A stretch of 47,893 bases of DNA from NCBI GenBank assembly GCA_937886715.1, contig CAKZZD010000025.1:1-47893 (forward strand), read 5' to 3'. Positions 20,824 to 29,647 of this stretch are shown piece by piece. Position 1 is the stretch's first letter. Every line of letters begins with the position of its first letter. The notes under the pieces are model-generated. The model searched no databases. It was given only the letters and a program-made list of their open reading frames with translations, and had not been told where the DNA came from. This stretch comes from an uncultured Bacteroidales bacterium (GTDB lineage Bacteria > Bacteroidota > Bacteroidia > Bacteroidales > P3). Both the position numbers and the translations under genes were made by a program.

Positions 20824-21819
20824 ATGAGCGACATGCGTTCTGACAAGGTCTTCATTTTTGCCGGTCGTGCCACCGAGAACCTGGCTCGCCGCGTGGCGGA
20901 AATCTATGGGATTCCGCTGGGTAATTCTACGGTTTTCCAATATGCCGACGGCGAGTTTCAGCCCTCGTATGAGGAGACGATCCGTGGAGGCATTGTGTTC
21001 ATCATCCAGTCGACGTTGCCCCCGACGGACAACCTGTTTGAGCTGCTGATGATGATTGACGCTGCCAAACGTGCTTCGGCGCAGAAGATCGTGGCTGTGA
21101 TCCCGTATTACGGCTTTGCCCGTCAGGACCGCAAAGACAAGCCGCATGTGCCCATTGCATCGAAGCTGATTGCCGACATGATTTCGGTGGCGGGTGTGGA
21201 CCGTGTGATCACGATGGACCTGCATGCCGACCAGATCCAGGCCTTCTTTAATGTGCCGCTGGACCACCTGTTCGGTTCGTCGATATTCATGCCCTATATC
21301 CGCGAGAAATTCGACATCGAGGACGTGATGTTCGCCAGCCCCGACATGGGCGGCAGCAAGCGCGCCGGCCTCTATGCCAAGACGCTGAACAACAGCTTCG
21401 TGATTTGCTACAAGCACCGCAACAAGCCCAACGAGATTGGCGAGATGCGCCTGATTGGCGATGTGGAAGGCAAGCATGTGATCCTGCTTGACGACATCAT
21501 CGACACCGGCACTACCATCTGCAAGGCCGCCGGTATCATCAAGGCCAGCGGTGCCAAGAGTGTGCGTGCCATGATCACCCACCCCGTGCTCAGCGGAAAT
21601 GCCATCGAGAAGGTGGAAGCCTCGGAGCTGGAGGAACTTGTGGTGACCGACACCATCCCGCTGAAGCGTGAGTCGAGCAAGATACACGTGCTGAGTTGCG
21701 ACTGGCTGTTGGCCGAGGCTATCCGCCGTGTGGTGAACTACGAGAGTCTTGACAACCTGTATGAGACCACGCTGCACCGCAAGGGCATCATCCGCAGGAT
21801 GAACGATTTGAAAGATTGA
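20824..21819 (+). CDS. prs: Ribose-phosphate pyrophosphokinase
   Basis: The enzyme makes PRPP from ribose 5-phosphate and ATP for purine, pyrimidine, histidine and NAD synthesis in the cytosol. At 331 residues it has the usual length plus a short N-terminal extension. Visible signatures are FQYADGEFQPSYEETIRG (flexible-loop region, about 39-56), VDRVITMDLHADQIQAFF (about 119-136), the metal and ATP region, and the PRPP-binding loop VILLDDIIDTGTTICKAAG (about 220-238). A -7 box lies at 20750. It is the first backbone gene right of the island insertion site, followed by rplY after 48 bp. Confidence 0.95.
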   Translation: MSDMRSDKVFIFAGRATENLARRVAEIYGIPLGNSTVFQYADGEFQPSYEETIRGGIVFIIQSTLPPTDNLFELLMMIDAAKRASAQKIVAVIPYYGFARQDRKDKPHVPIASKLIADMISVAGVDRVITMDLHADQIQAFFNVPLDHLFGSSIFMPYIREKFDIEDVMFASPDMGGSKRAGLYAKTLNNSFVICYKHRNKPNEIGEMRLIGDVEGKHVILLDDIIDTGTTICKAAGIIKASGAKSVRAMITHPVLSGNAIEKVEASELEELVVTDTIPLKRESSKIHVLSCDWLLAEAIRRVVNYESLDNLYETTLHRKGIIRRMNDLKD

Positions 21820-21867
21820 TCCGTTTTTTTTAATTCATTTATATCATTAATTTAAAACACAAACACA

Positions 21868-22443
21868 ATGAGAGTAGTATCAATGAGCGGTTCTCTTCGC
21901 GAGAACGTAGGGAAAAAGGATGCTAAGGCTCTGCGCCGTGATGCCAAAGTGCCGTGCGTGATGTATGGCAAGGGCGAGCAGATCCTGTTTGCCGTCGACC
22001 AGACTGCCTTCCAGCGTATCCTGTTCAATCCGGAGCCTTGCTTCGTGAGCATCGACATCAATGGCACCAAACACAGCGCCATGCTGAAGGACATCGACTT
22101 CCACCCTGTGACCGAGATCGTCTATCACGCTGATTTCTATGAGCTGACCGACGACAAGCCCGTCGTGATGTCGATTCCTGTGCACACCACTGGTACGTCG
22201 AAGGGCGTGATGAAGGGCGGCAAGCTTGTCTACAAGCAGAAACGCCTCAACGTGAAGGCTGTGCCAGCCAACATGCCGAGCGAGGTGCTTCTCGACGTGA
22301 CCGACCTTGATGTTGCCCAGCGCATCCGCGTTCAGGATATCCACGCTGACAACTACGAGATCCTCAACCCGAAGAGCAGCGAGGTGGTGAACGTTGTTTC
22401 CACCCGCGCCAGTGCCACTGCCACCGAGGATTCCGCTGAATAA
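21868..22443 (+). CDS. rplY: 50S ribosomal protein L25/general stress protein Ctc
   Basis: The 191-residue protein binds 5S rRNA in the large ribosomal subunit. The N-terminal L25 domain begins MRVVSMSGSLRENVGKKDAK and contains RRDAKVPCVMYGKGEQ. The C-terminal beta domain typical of the longer Ctc form starts near residue 95 (VVMSIPVHTTGTSKGV), and the tail is Ala/Thr/Glu-rich. It follows prs closely on the same strand and ends at a strong terminator, so both may share a transcript. Confidence 0.93.
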   Translation: MRVVSMSGSLRENVGKKDAKALRRDAKVPCVMYGKGEQILFAVDQTAFQRILFNPEPCFVSIDINGTKHSAMLKDIDFHPVTEIVYHADFYELTDDKPVVMSIPVHTTGTSKGVMKGGKLVYKQKRLNVKAVPANMPSEVLLDVTDLDVAQRIRVQDIHADNYEILNPKSSEVVNVVSTRASATATEDSAE

Positions 22444-22474
22444 TGAGGCTTCAAGGCAAGTGCCACCAATAAAC

Positions 22475-22515
22475 AAAAGGGGGGCCACCGACGGTTCGGT
22501 GCGTCCCCCTTTTTG
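22475..22515 (+). terminator. Terminator after rplY
   Basis: AAAAGGGGG pairs with CCCCCTTTTT around an inner CACCGA/TCGGTG stem, 35 bp after the rplY stop. The T-run completes a rho-independent terminator. Confidence 0.85.
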
Positions 22516-22547
22516 CAAAGCAAGGATAAACCATAAATAAATAGAAT

Positions 22548-23780
22548 ATGCAAAAGAAATATGTGTTTTTCGCCGCCGTGGCGGCTCTGCTGCTTGGCGT
22601 TGCATGCCATCACGCGGAAAAGGGTCCTGCCAATTCGATGAAATACCGGCCGCTGGGTGCCACAGGACTCGAGGTGAGCGAGATCAGCATTGGCTGCGGT
22701 GGATTCTCGAAGCTCGACACCGCAGGCTCGATAGCGCTGATGAATGCAGCCCTGGACAGTGGAATGAACTATATCGACATCTATGATGCCGATCCCACGA
22801 CCCGTTCGAACATCGGCGCAGCCTTGAAAGGCCGTCGCGACGAGATGATCATCCAGGGCCATATCGGATCGGCATGGGTCGACGGCCAGTACAAGCGCAC
22901 ACGCGATTTGGAGGAAACCAAGGCCGGCTTTGAGGACCTGTTGCAGCGCCTGGGCACCGACCACATCGAGGTGGGCATGATTCACATCACAGACACTCCC
23001 GAAGAGTGGCAGGCCATCCAGAACAGCCCCTTCCTGGAATATGTGTTCCAGCTGAAAGAGCAGGGCAAGATCAAGCACATCGGCATCAGCTCGCACAATG
23101 CCGAGGTGGCGCTGATGGCGGCCAAGAGCGGCTGGATCGAAGTGATCATGTTCTCGCTGAACCCCGCCTTCGACCGCTTGCGCGGCGGCGCCACCCCGTG
23201 GAGCGAGGGCGCGATGGACAACCTGCAGAACGGAGTTGATCCCGTGCGGGTGGAATTGTACGACTATTGCGCCAGCAACAAAATCGGTGTGACGGTGATG
23301 AAGACTTTCGGCGGTGGCGGAAAGCTGCTCGATGCAAAGGCCTCGCCCCTGGGCTTCGCGCTGACTCCAGAGCAATGCATCTCCTACTGCCTGGCCAAGC
23401 CTTGCATCTCGACATGCATCCTGGGTATCGACAATATGGAAGAGTTGTTGGCCGACCTGCACTACGAGCATGCCGCAGCCGAAGAGAAAGACTATGCCTC
23501 GGTGCTGCGTCGCGACAAGACCGAGTCTGTAGGAGGTGACTGCACCTATTGCAACCACTGTTCGCCTTGCCCGCAGGGGATTCCCATCGCGCGCGTCAAC
23601 GAGTTGCTTGACAAGGCCCTTCAGGCTGGATCGGTCAGCGGAGAGCTTCAGGAAGAATACGATGCGCTGACTCACCATGCGTCGGAATGCACCCATTGCG
23701 GCAGCTGCATGACGCGCTGTCCTTTTGGTGTCGACGTGCCCAAAAAAATGGACAAAGCGGCCGAAATTTTCGGGAAATGA
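22548..23780 (+). CDS. Aldo/keto reductase with 4Fe-4S motifs and a lipoprotein signal
   Basis: The 410-residue protein starts MQKKYVFFAAVAALLLGVAC, a signal sequence with lipobox LGVAC, so it is predicted to be a lipoprotein. An aldo/keto reductase barrel follows (KYRPLGATGLEVSEISIGCGG, about 33-53; DHIEVGMIHITD; IKHIGISSHN). The C-terminal part has two cysteine clusters (CTYCNHCSPCPQGI, about 332-345; CTHCGSCMTRCP, about 382-393) able to hold 4Fe-4S clusters. Where the family has Tyr and Lys of its active site I read IDIYDADPTTR and MIIQGHIG, so the usual catalytic Lys is not evident. An enzyme of this kind outside the cytoplasm would lack NADPH, so ferredoxin-like electron transfer or a non-reductase role is possible. 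Confidence 0.85.
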   Translation: MQKKYVFFAAVAALLLGVACHHAEKGPANSMKYRPLGATGLEVSEISIGCGGFSKLDTAGSIALMNAALDSGMNYIDIYDADPTTRSNIGAALKGRRDEMIIQGHIGSAWVDGQYKRTRDLEETKAGFEDLLQRLGTDHIEVGMIHITDTPEEWQAIQNSPFLEYVFQLKEQGKIKHIGISSHNAEVALMAAKSGWIEVIMFSLNPAFDRLRGGATPWSEGAMDNLQNGVDPVRVELYDYCASNKIGVTVMKTFGGGGKLLDAKASPLGFALTPEQCISYCLAKPCISTCILGIDNMEELLADLHYEHAAAEEKDYASVLRRDKTESVGGDCTYCNHCSPCPQGIPIARVNELLDKALQAGSVSGELQEEYDALTHHASECTHCGSCMTRCPFGVDVPKKMDKAAEIFGK

Positions 23781-23899
23781 CGGCATGAAAATCGGTGTGT
23801 GCGCGATATTTTGATGTTTGTAACATCGAGTTTTACAATAGATTACATTTTTTTTTTAAGAAAAAAGCCAAAAAACTTTGCCGATTGAAAAAATAGTTG

Positions 23900-23908
23900 T
23901 ACTTTTGC
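23900..23908 (+). promoter_or_regulatory. -7 box of rpmG
   Basis: TACTTTTGC, about 90 bp before the rpmG ATG. It drives the two small genes that follow. Confidence 0.7.
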
Positions 23909-23996
23909 AGCCGATTTGAGAAGCCCGAAAGTGGAATGTTGATGCTCTTTCCACAGTAGGAAAAGAATGAGATCAACCGAATAGACAAACAAAAAC

Positions 23997-24185
23997 ATGG
24001 CAAAGAAAAATAAAGACGCACGCGTACAGGTGATTCTGGAGTGCACCGAGCAGAAAAATAGTGGTGTCCCTGGCATGAGCCGTTACATCACCACCAAGAA
24101 CAAGAAGAACACTCCTGAGCGTTTGGAGCTCAAGAAGTACAATCCCTTCTTGAAGAAAATGACTGTCCACAAAGAAATCAAATAA
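23997..24185 (+). CDS. rpmG: 50S ribosomal protein L33
   Basis: The 62-residue protein MAKKNKDARVQVILECTEQK ... YITTKNKKNTPERLELKKYN ... is L33 of the large ribosomal subunit. It lacks the CxxC pairs of the zinc-binding form: only one Cys is present. In many Bacteroidota rpmB (L28) precedes rpmG, but here the space up to the promoter is too short for it, so rpmB must lie elsewhere. The DUF4295 gene follows after 18 bp. Confidence 0.95.
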   Translation: MAKKNKDARVQVILECTEQKNSGVPGMSRYITTKNKKNTPERLELKKYNPFLKKMTVHKEIK

Positions 24186-24203
24186 AATAGGAGAATCTAG
24201 ACT

Positions 24204-24359
24204 ATGGCAAAGAAAGTTGTTGCTACTCTTAAGACCCAGACTGGTAAGGGATACGCTAAAGTGATTCGTATGGTTCGTTCTCCCAAGACCAACGCCTATA
24301 TGTTCAAGGAAGAGGTCATTCCGTCGGACGAGGTACAGGAGTACCTGAAGAAAAAATAA
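24204..24359 (+). CDS. DUF4295 protein
   Basis: This 51-residue basic protein (MAKKVVATLKTQTGKGYAKV ... EYLKKK) is of the DUF4295 family, which is restricted to Bacteroidota and nearly always follows rpmG. It is thought to be ribosome-associated because of its position, but its exact role is not known to me. A GGAG ribosome site lies upstream, and a strong terminator follows at 24401. Confidence 0.9.
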   Translation: MAKKVVATLKTQTGKGYAKVIRMVRSPKTNAYMFKEEVIPSDEVQEYLKKK

Positions 24360-24400
24360 TAGCGACAGATAATAATTTTTTTCATACGCTTTTGTTTTGG

Positions 24401-24435
24401 CCTGCCCCGCAATTCTTTGCGGGGTAGGTTTTTTT
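24401..24435 (+). terminator. Terminator after the rpmG operon
   Basis: CCTGCCCCGC and GCGGGGTAGG pair with one mismatch (10 bases per arm, loop AATTCTTT) and seven T follow. Confidence 0.9.
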
Positions 24436-24500
24436 TGTGCGGATAGTCGAAGTGGGGGGCGGATTGGTGAAAAAGGTTTTGCCGTATCTCAATAATTTTG

Positions 24501-24509
24501 TATTTTTGT
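24501..24509 (+). promoter_or_regulatory. -7 box of ileS
   Basis: TATTTTTGT fits the -7 consensus and lies 66 bp before the chosen ATG at 24576. Confidence 0.55.
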
Positions 24510-24575
24510 AATTTATATATATGTTGAATGCGTTATTCAACTGTTTGGTATTCAGGATTAAATCAACACTCTGAT

Positions 24576-27500
24576 ATGAAATATAACGAATACAAGCAAC
24601 TTGATCTGACCCGAATCGGCGAAGATATCCGCCGCTATTGGGAGGAGCACAGTGTTTTTGAGAAAGGACAAAAACTGACCGAGGGCCATCCTGCCTTCGT
24701 TTTCTATGACGGCCCGCCGTCGGCCAACGGCAAGCCGGGCATCCACCATGTGATGGCCCGTACCATCAAGGACGTCTTTTGCCGCTACAAAGCCCAGCGT
24801 GGTTATTTCGTCGACCGTAAGGCCGGATGGGACACCCATGGCCTTCCTGTGGAGTTGGGCGTCGAGAAAACTCTTGGCATCACTAAAGAGGATATCGGAA
24901 AAAAGATCTCCGTCGACGACTACAACAAAGCCTGCCGCGAGGAGGTGATGAAATACAAGGAGCTTTGGGACGAACTGACACGCGTGATGGGCTATTGGGT
25001 GGACCTGAAGAACCCCTATATCACCTTTAACAACGAATATATCGAGAGCCTGTGGTTCCTGCTGAAAAAGCTCTACGACAAAGGACTCCTCTACAAAGGC
25101 TACACCATCCAGCCCTACAGCCCCGCCGCCGGCACGGGTCTGTCGAGCCACGAGCTGAACATGCCCGGTTGCTATCGTGATGTGAAGGACACCACCTGTG
25201 TGGCCATGTTCAAGATGGTGTCGGAGTTGCCCCTCAAGTCCGAGATGGACACCTACGCCATTGCCTGGACCACCACGCCTTGGACGCTGCCTTCGAACAC
25301 CGCCCTCTGCGTGGGACCCAATATTGACTATGTGTTGCTGGAAACCACACATCCCTACACCGAGAAACCCTGCCGTATCATTATGGCCAAGGCCTTGGTG
25401 GAATCGATGTTCCCCGAGGGCAAGAGTCCCGAATACAAAGTGGTGGCCGAATACAAGGGCCGCGACCTTGAGGGTCTGCGCTACGAGCAGCTCATCCCCT
25501 GGGTCAAGCCCACTGGCGGCGACAACTTCCGCATCATCCTTGGCGATTATGTCACCACCGAGGACGGTACCGGCATTGTGCACATCGCCCCGACCTTCGG
25601 TGCCGACGATGCCCGAGTGGCCAAGAAGGCAGGCATCGGCGACCTGCTGCTATTCGACCGCGACGGCAAGCAACTGCCTATGGTGGACAAACAGGGCCGT
25701 TTTGCACCCATCGAAGATCTTGATCCAGCCTGGGTGGCCGCCAATATGAATGTCGACCTCTATGGCCAGTATGCCGGAAAGTTCGTCAAGAACGCCTACG
25801 ACCCCACCAAGACGGAAAAGGACATGACCCTCGATGTAGAACTGGTCATCATGCTCAAGGGTGAAGGCAAGCTCTTCAAGAGCGAAAAGCACACCCACAG
25901 CTATCCCCACTGTTGGCGTACCGACAAGCCTGTGCTCTATTACCCGCTCGACAGCTGGTTTATCCGCACCACGGCCATGAAAGACCGTATGATCGAACTC
26001 AACCGCACCATCAACTGGAAGCCCGAAGCCACCGGCAGCGGACGTTTCGGAAACTGGCTTGAGAATATCGTCGACTGGAACCTCAGCCGCAGCCGCTATT
26101 GGGGCACTCCGCTGCCCATCTGGCGCACCGAGGACGGCAAAGAAGAGAAATGCATCGGCAGCGTCAAGGAGCTCTCGGCCGAGATTGAAAAATCCATCGC
26201 TGCAGGCTTCATGAAGGACAATCCCTACAAAGACGGTTACGATACCTTCGACCTCCATCGTCCGTATATCGACAATGTGGTGCTGGTCAGCGACAGCGGA
26301 CGTCCAATGCGCCGCGAGAGCGACCTAATCGACGTCTGGTTCGACAGTGGTGCCATGCCCTATGCACAGATCCATTACATGGGCGGCGAACTGAAACCCA
26401 CCGAGTTCCCGGCCGACTTTATCGCCGAAGGCGTCGACCAGACCCGCGGTTGGTTCTACACCCTGCATGCCATCGCCACGATGTGCTTTGACTCCGTGGC
26501 TTTCAAGAATGTGATCAGCAATGGCCTCGTCCTCGACAAGAACGGCAACAAGATGAGCAAGCGTCTCGGAAACGCCGTCGACCCGTTCGAGACGCTCGCC
26601 AAATACGGCCCCGATGCCACGCGTTGGTATATGATCACCAACAGCCAGCCTTGGGACAACCTGAAATTCGACGTGGAAGGCGTCGACGAGGTGCGCCGCA
26701 AGCTTTTTGCCACGCTCTATAACACATATAGTTTCTTTGCCTTGTACGCCAACCTCGACGGCTTCGATTTCAGCCAGGCCGAACTCCCTGCTGCCGAGCG
26801 TCCCGAAATCGACCGCTGGATCCTTTCCGAGCTCAACACTTTGGTGAAGACCGTCGGCGACGCCATGGACGATTACGAGCCCACCCGCGCCGGACGTGCC
26901 ATCGGCACCTTCGTCGACGCCTACCTCAGCAACTGGTATGTCCGTCTCTGCCGCCGCCGTTTCTGGAAGGGCGAGATGACCACCGACAAGGTCAGCGCTT
27001 ACCAGACGCTCTACACCTGCCTCGAGACCCTGAGCCGGCTCATGGCGCCCATCGCACCCTTCTTCAGCGAGCGCATGTTCCTTGACCTCAACGCTGTCAC
27101 CCGTCGTTTCGATGTCGAGTCGGTCCACCATGTGCCCTTCCCCGAAGTGCACGAGGAATTGATCGACAGCAGCCTTGAGGAGCGCATGCAGCTGGCCCAG
27201 AAGATATGCTCCATGGTGCTGGGCCTGCGCAAGAAGAGCAACCTCCGTGTGCGTCAGCCGCTCCAAAAGATTGTCATTCCCGTCAGCGACCCGTCGATGC
27301 AGGCCCAAATCGAACGCGTCAGCCATCTGATCTGTTCCGAGCTGAATGTCAAGCAGGTTGAATTCCTTGCTGCCGACAATGACCTGTTGGTGAAAAAGAT
27401 CAAGCCCAACTTCAAGACCCTCGGTCCCCGCTACGGCAAGGTGATGAAGTCGCTCGGCGCTGCCATCATGGCCTTCAGCCAGCAGCAGATCAATGCCCTC

Positions 27501-27917
27501 GAAGCCGAGGGCCGCTGCGCTGTCGACGTTGACGGCCAGTCCTGCGAGGTGCTGCTCAGCGACGTGGAAATCTCCACGCAGGACATCCCCGGTTGGGTCG
27601 TGGCCAACGACGGCTCGCTCACCGTTGCCCTCGACATTTCGCTCACTCCCGAGCTTGTCGACGAAGGCATCGCCCGCGAGCTGGTCAACCGTATCCAGAA
27701 CATCCGCAAGGAGAGTTTCGCCGTCACTGACCGCATCCATGTCGCCATCCAAAGCGGCGAATGGGACAGCGCAATCGAGCGCCACAAGGACTACATCTGC
27801 TCCGAGACACTCTGCACCTCGCTCTCCATCGTGCCTGTGGTAGACAATCCTGTCCAGATCGAAATCATCGACAACAAACCCACCGATATCCATATCGAAA
27901 AAGACGCCCGTTCCTGA
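24576..27917 (+). CDS. ileS: Isoleucyl-tRNA synthetase
   Basis: The 1113-residue class I synthetase charges tRNA-Ile with isoleucine. GPPSANGKPGIHHVMART (about 48-65) holds the HIGH-type motif, KNGNKMSKRLGN (about 655-666) is the KMSKS loop, and FDRTT-like editing-domain segments (AIAWTTTPWTLPSNTALCVG) lie between. The long C-terminal anticodon-binding and tail region matches the eukaryote-like ileS form common in Bacteroidota. The ATG at 24576 gives the family N-terminus (MKYNEYKQLDL); an in-frame start at 24528 would add 16 unlikely residues. No T-box leader is visible. Confidence 0.97.
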   Translation: MKYNEYKQLDLTRIGEDIRRYWEEHSVFEKGQKLTEGHPAFVFYDGPPSANGKPGIHHVMARTIKDVFCRYKAQRGYFVDRKAGWDTHGLPVELGVEKTLGITKEDIGKKISVDDYNKACREEVMKYKELWDELTRVMGYWVDLKNPYITFNNEYIESLWFLLKKLYDKGLLYKGYTIQPYSPAAGTGLSSHELNMPGCYRDVKDTTCVAMFKMVSELPLKSEMDTYAIAWTTTPWTLPSNTALCVGPNIDYVLLETTHPYTEKPCRIIMAKALVESMFPEGKSPEYKVVAEYKGRDLEGLRYEQLIPWVKPTGGDNFRIILGDYVTTEDGTGIVHIAPTFGADDARVAKKAGIGDLLLFDRDGKQLPMVDKQGRFAPIEDLDPAWVAANMNVDLYGQYAGKFVKNAYDPTKTEKDMTLDVELVIMLKGEGKLFKSEKHTHSYPHCWRTDKPVLYYPLDSWFIRTTAMKDRMIELNRTINWKPEATGSGRFGNWLENIVDWNLSRSRYWGTPLPIWRTEDGKEEKCIGSVKELSAEIEKSIAAGFMKDNPYKDGYDTFDLHRPYIDNVVLVSDSGRPMRRESDLIDVWFDSGAMPYAQIHYMGGELKPTEFPADFIAEGVDQTRGWFYTLHAIATMCFDSVAFKNVISNGLVLDKNGNKMSKRLGNAVDPFETLAKYGPDATRWYMITNSQPWDNLKFDVEGVDEVRRKLFATLYNTYSFFALYANLDGFDFSQAELPAAERPEIDRWILSELNTLVKTVGDAMDDYEPTRAGRAIGTFVDAYLSNWYVRLCRRRFWKGEMTTDKVSAYQTLYTCLETLSRLMAPIAPFFSERMFLDLNAVTRRFDVESVHHVPFPEVHEELIDSSLEERMQLAQKICSMVLGLRKKSNLRVRQPLQKIVIPVSDPSMQAQIERVSHLICSELNVKQVEFLAADNDLLVKKIKPNFKTLGPRYGKVMKSLGAAIMAFSQQQINALEAEGRCAVDVDGQSCEVLLSDVEISTQDIPGWVVANDGSLTVALDISLTPELVDEGIARELVNRIQNIRKESFAVTDRIHVAIQSGEWDSAIERHKDYICSETLCTSLSIVPVVDNPVQIEIIDNKPTDIHIEKDARS

Positions 27918-27939
27918 ACGGACGATCGTCGGTTGTCAT

Positions 27940-27968
27940 AAAAAAAACCGCCTTGTGCGGTTTTTTTT
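27940..27968 (+). terminator. Terminator after ileS
   Basis: A run of A, then CCGC-CTTGT-GCGG, then eight T: a short stem with a strong T-tract, usable in both directions. Confidence 0.85.
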
Positions 27969-28190
27969 GTCCTGCTCCCAGCCATAATCAGCGCCTCGAA
28001 ACAACCATATCTGTTTCCCGTGCGCACATGCCTGAGCCGTTTCGGCATCCGAACATGCACCATACGGGTTCCGGTTTGCCTGCAAAGGGCATCATGTTAA
28101 CGTGCTTGAATATAGCCATTTGCAGAATAAAAAATGCGGCATTTGCAGAAATGGACAAAAATGGATGAGAAAGATTCAATTTTTTTTTAG

Positions 28191-28199
28191 TATTTTTGC
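28191..28199 (+). promoter_or_regulatory. -7 box upstream of the structured RNA
   Basis: TATTTTTGC. No protein start follows for over 370 bp, so the transcript begins with a non-coding stretch that contains the hairpin rod at 28319-28461. Confidence 0.65.
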
Positions 28200-28318
28200 G
28201 ACTGCAATTTAGCACTAACCTTTTTGTCAATAAACAAAATCAAAAAACTGAACCCTAATAAGAGAAGAGAGAACAACTACAAATATAAAACTTAAATAGC
28301 GTTTGCTTTTTGTTCCAA

Positions 28319-28461
28319 CCACACTGAAACGTCGAAAATTTCAAAAGGTATTAGAGGACGACAAATTGCAAATGCTCGCGATTAAGCGAGCATTTTGTCT
28401 ATCCTCTAAGGTGATTTCGACGACCGCAGTGTGGAGACGATGATGCTCGCCTCTTTTTTTT
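28319..28461 (+). ncRNA. Rod-like structured RNA candidate (6S-like or leader RNA)
   Basis: Nested complementary arms form a long rod: CCACACTG/CAGTGTGG (28319-28326, 28427-28434), CGTCGAAA/TTTCGACG (28330-28337, 28415-28422), an asymmetric bubble, TTAGAGGA/TCCTCTAA (28351-28358, 28402-28409), GACAAA/TTTGTC, and a terminal ATGCTCGC/GCGAGCAT hairpin (28372-28379, 28386-28393). Eight T follow at 28454-28461. A long hairpin interrupted by a central bubble recalls 6S RNA, though this one is short. ATGCTCGC recurs at 28444-28451, just before the T-tract, and could pair with GCGAGCAT instead, as in an attenuator. The family is undecided; the structure is clear. Confidence 0.6.
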
Positions 28462-28575
28462 ATGTCCATGAAAGGTGTCATTGCCGAGGTACAGAAAGCA
28501 CGGTTCCCCCCCCCGCAGGACACCTCTTGAGCGCAGTTGCCCGGTTGTTCTGAGGGACTCAAAGGCAACAGCAAT

Positions 28576-29286
28576 ATGAAAAACAAAGACACAGACAGAA
28601 ATTTCTACTTAGCCAAAGTGACCGGCAATGCCCGGAGCACCTACTTCGACTTGGTCTGCAAGCGTTTCGACATTCCCATATATGCCCAAGTGCTTCTTGT
28701 AGGATTCGGCCACGAGGGGCGCCAGATGATCAGCCGCGAGCTCGGCTGCCTGGTGCAGACGCGCAAGTTGGCCGGCAACGATACCAGCTTCTTCCAAGAG
28801 TCGGGCTACTCTTATGTTGTCTCCGATGTGGCCGACATCCCTTCGCCCTCGACCAGCGACGAGCGTTTCGACTATGTGGTTGTCATCAAAGTGCTCGACA
28901 ATATCGAAAATGCCTATCGCGAGCCATTGATGCGGCGATTGGGCGACCTTGTCAAGTCCGGTGGCCAGATGGCCGTGGTGTTCTCGCCCAAGGCCCACAC
29001 CAGGCGTCGCTCCGGAGTGGTGCGCCATGGTGCAGTGGCTGAATTCAGCGACGATGTCGAACACATGCTCGTCAGCCGCCGCGACTACCGACTCACACGT
29101 CTTCCGATCAATGCATTCGAACGTCTGGTCAAAAACCTGGGACTCACCATTATGCGCCGTGAAATGCGCAATTCCCATCCCGACGACCCCTCGCGTTCCG
29201 TCCGCATCGTCTTCCCCTTCGACAGGCTGCCCATCCTGCGCACCTTCTACACCACCACTGTCGGCTATCTTCTCCAGCACCGCTGA
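28576..29286 (+). CDS. SAM-dependent methyltransferase-like protein
   Basis: The 236-residue protein resembles a class I methyltransferase. AQVLLVGFGHEGRQMISREL (about 38-57) has the glycine-rich loop after strand 1, RFDYVVVIKVLDNIEN (about 97-112) resembles motif II/post-II, and LGDLVKSGGQMAVVFSPK (about 121-138) the following strand. The substrate is unknown. ATG at 28576 is used; the frame is open to 28537 without a better start. It lies 114 bp after the T-tract of the structured RNA and may be controlled by it. Confidence 0.6.
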   Translation: MKNKDTDRNFYLAKVTGNARSTYFDLVCKRFDIPIYAQVLLVGFGHEGRQMISRELGCLVQTRKLAGNDTSFFQESGYSYVVSDVADIPSPSTSDERFDYVVVIKVLDNIENAYREPLMRRLGDLVKSGGQMAVVFSPKAHTRRRSGVVRHGAVAEFSDDVEHMLVSRRDYRLTRLPINAFERLVKNLGLTIMRREMRNSHPDDPSRSVRIVFPFDRLPILRTFYTTTVGYLLQHR

Positions 29287-29618
29287 TTCGATCCATTTTT
29301 CCGCCTCTCCCCAGCCGTCACCCGATTCCCCGTAGTGTGCTCTGCTGGCGGGCGCATGTGCCCTCCTGTTTTGGCACGTGTCATGAATGTCTGTTGTCTG
29401 ACGGTTGTCCGAAAAAAGTTCGGACAACCGTCGGGCAACAGACGTACATCTGTCGTGCAAGAGGCGCTGCCGGCGGGTGGCCGTCCGACGGGCGATCCGA
29501 TTATGCCGCGGTCAAGTCGGGGAAGCAAAAACTGCTGTGTTTTTCCATCGGCCCTCTTCCCAAATGTTAAAATGCGGTCTGCCGAAAGATTTTTGCCTTG
29601 TATGTGCGAAAAAAGACG
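29287..29618. other. Intergenic region with two hairpins
   Basis: No gene is seen. It holds a 25-bp hairpin (29389-29443) and a smaller CATGTGCC/GGCACGTG pair at 29355-29380. The promoter of etfB follows at 29619. Confidence 0.5.
29389..29443. repeat. 25-bp near-perfect hairpin
   Basis: Left arm 29389-29413 (GTCTGTTGTCTGACGG, then TTGTCCGAA) pairs with right arm 29419-29443 with only two G-U pairs and the loop AAAAG. No T-tract follows directly. Such long hairpins may be dispersed repeat elements (REP- or MITE-like) or a terminator for the gene before. Confidence 0.75.
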
Positions 29619-29627
29619 TATTTTTGC
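29619..29627 (+). promoter_or_regulatory. -7 box of the etf operon
   Basis: TATTTTTGC, 20 bp before the etfB ATG. Confidence 0.7.
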
Positions 29628-29647
29628 AGCGTTAAAAATTATTAAAT

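Noticed and set aside
24510..24575. A T-box leader before ileS
   Set aside because: The leader is only about 60 nt and has no T-box sequence or specifier hairpin.
24558..27893. Long minus-strand frames opposite ileS
   Set aside because: They are shadows caused by high GC and codon bias of ileS; composition is not protein-like.
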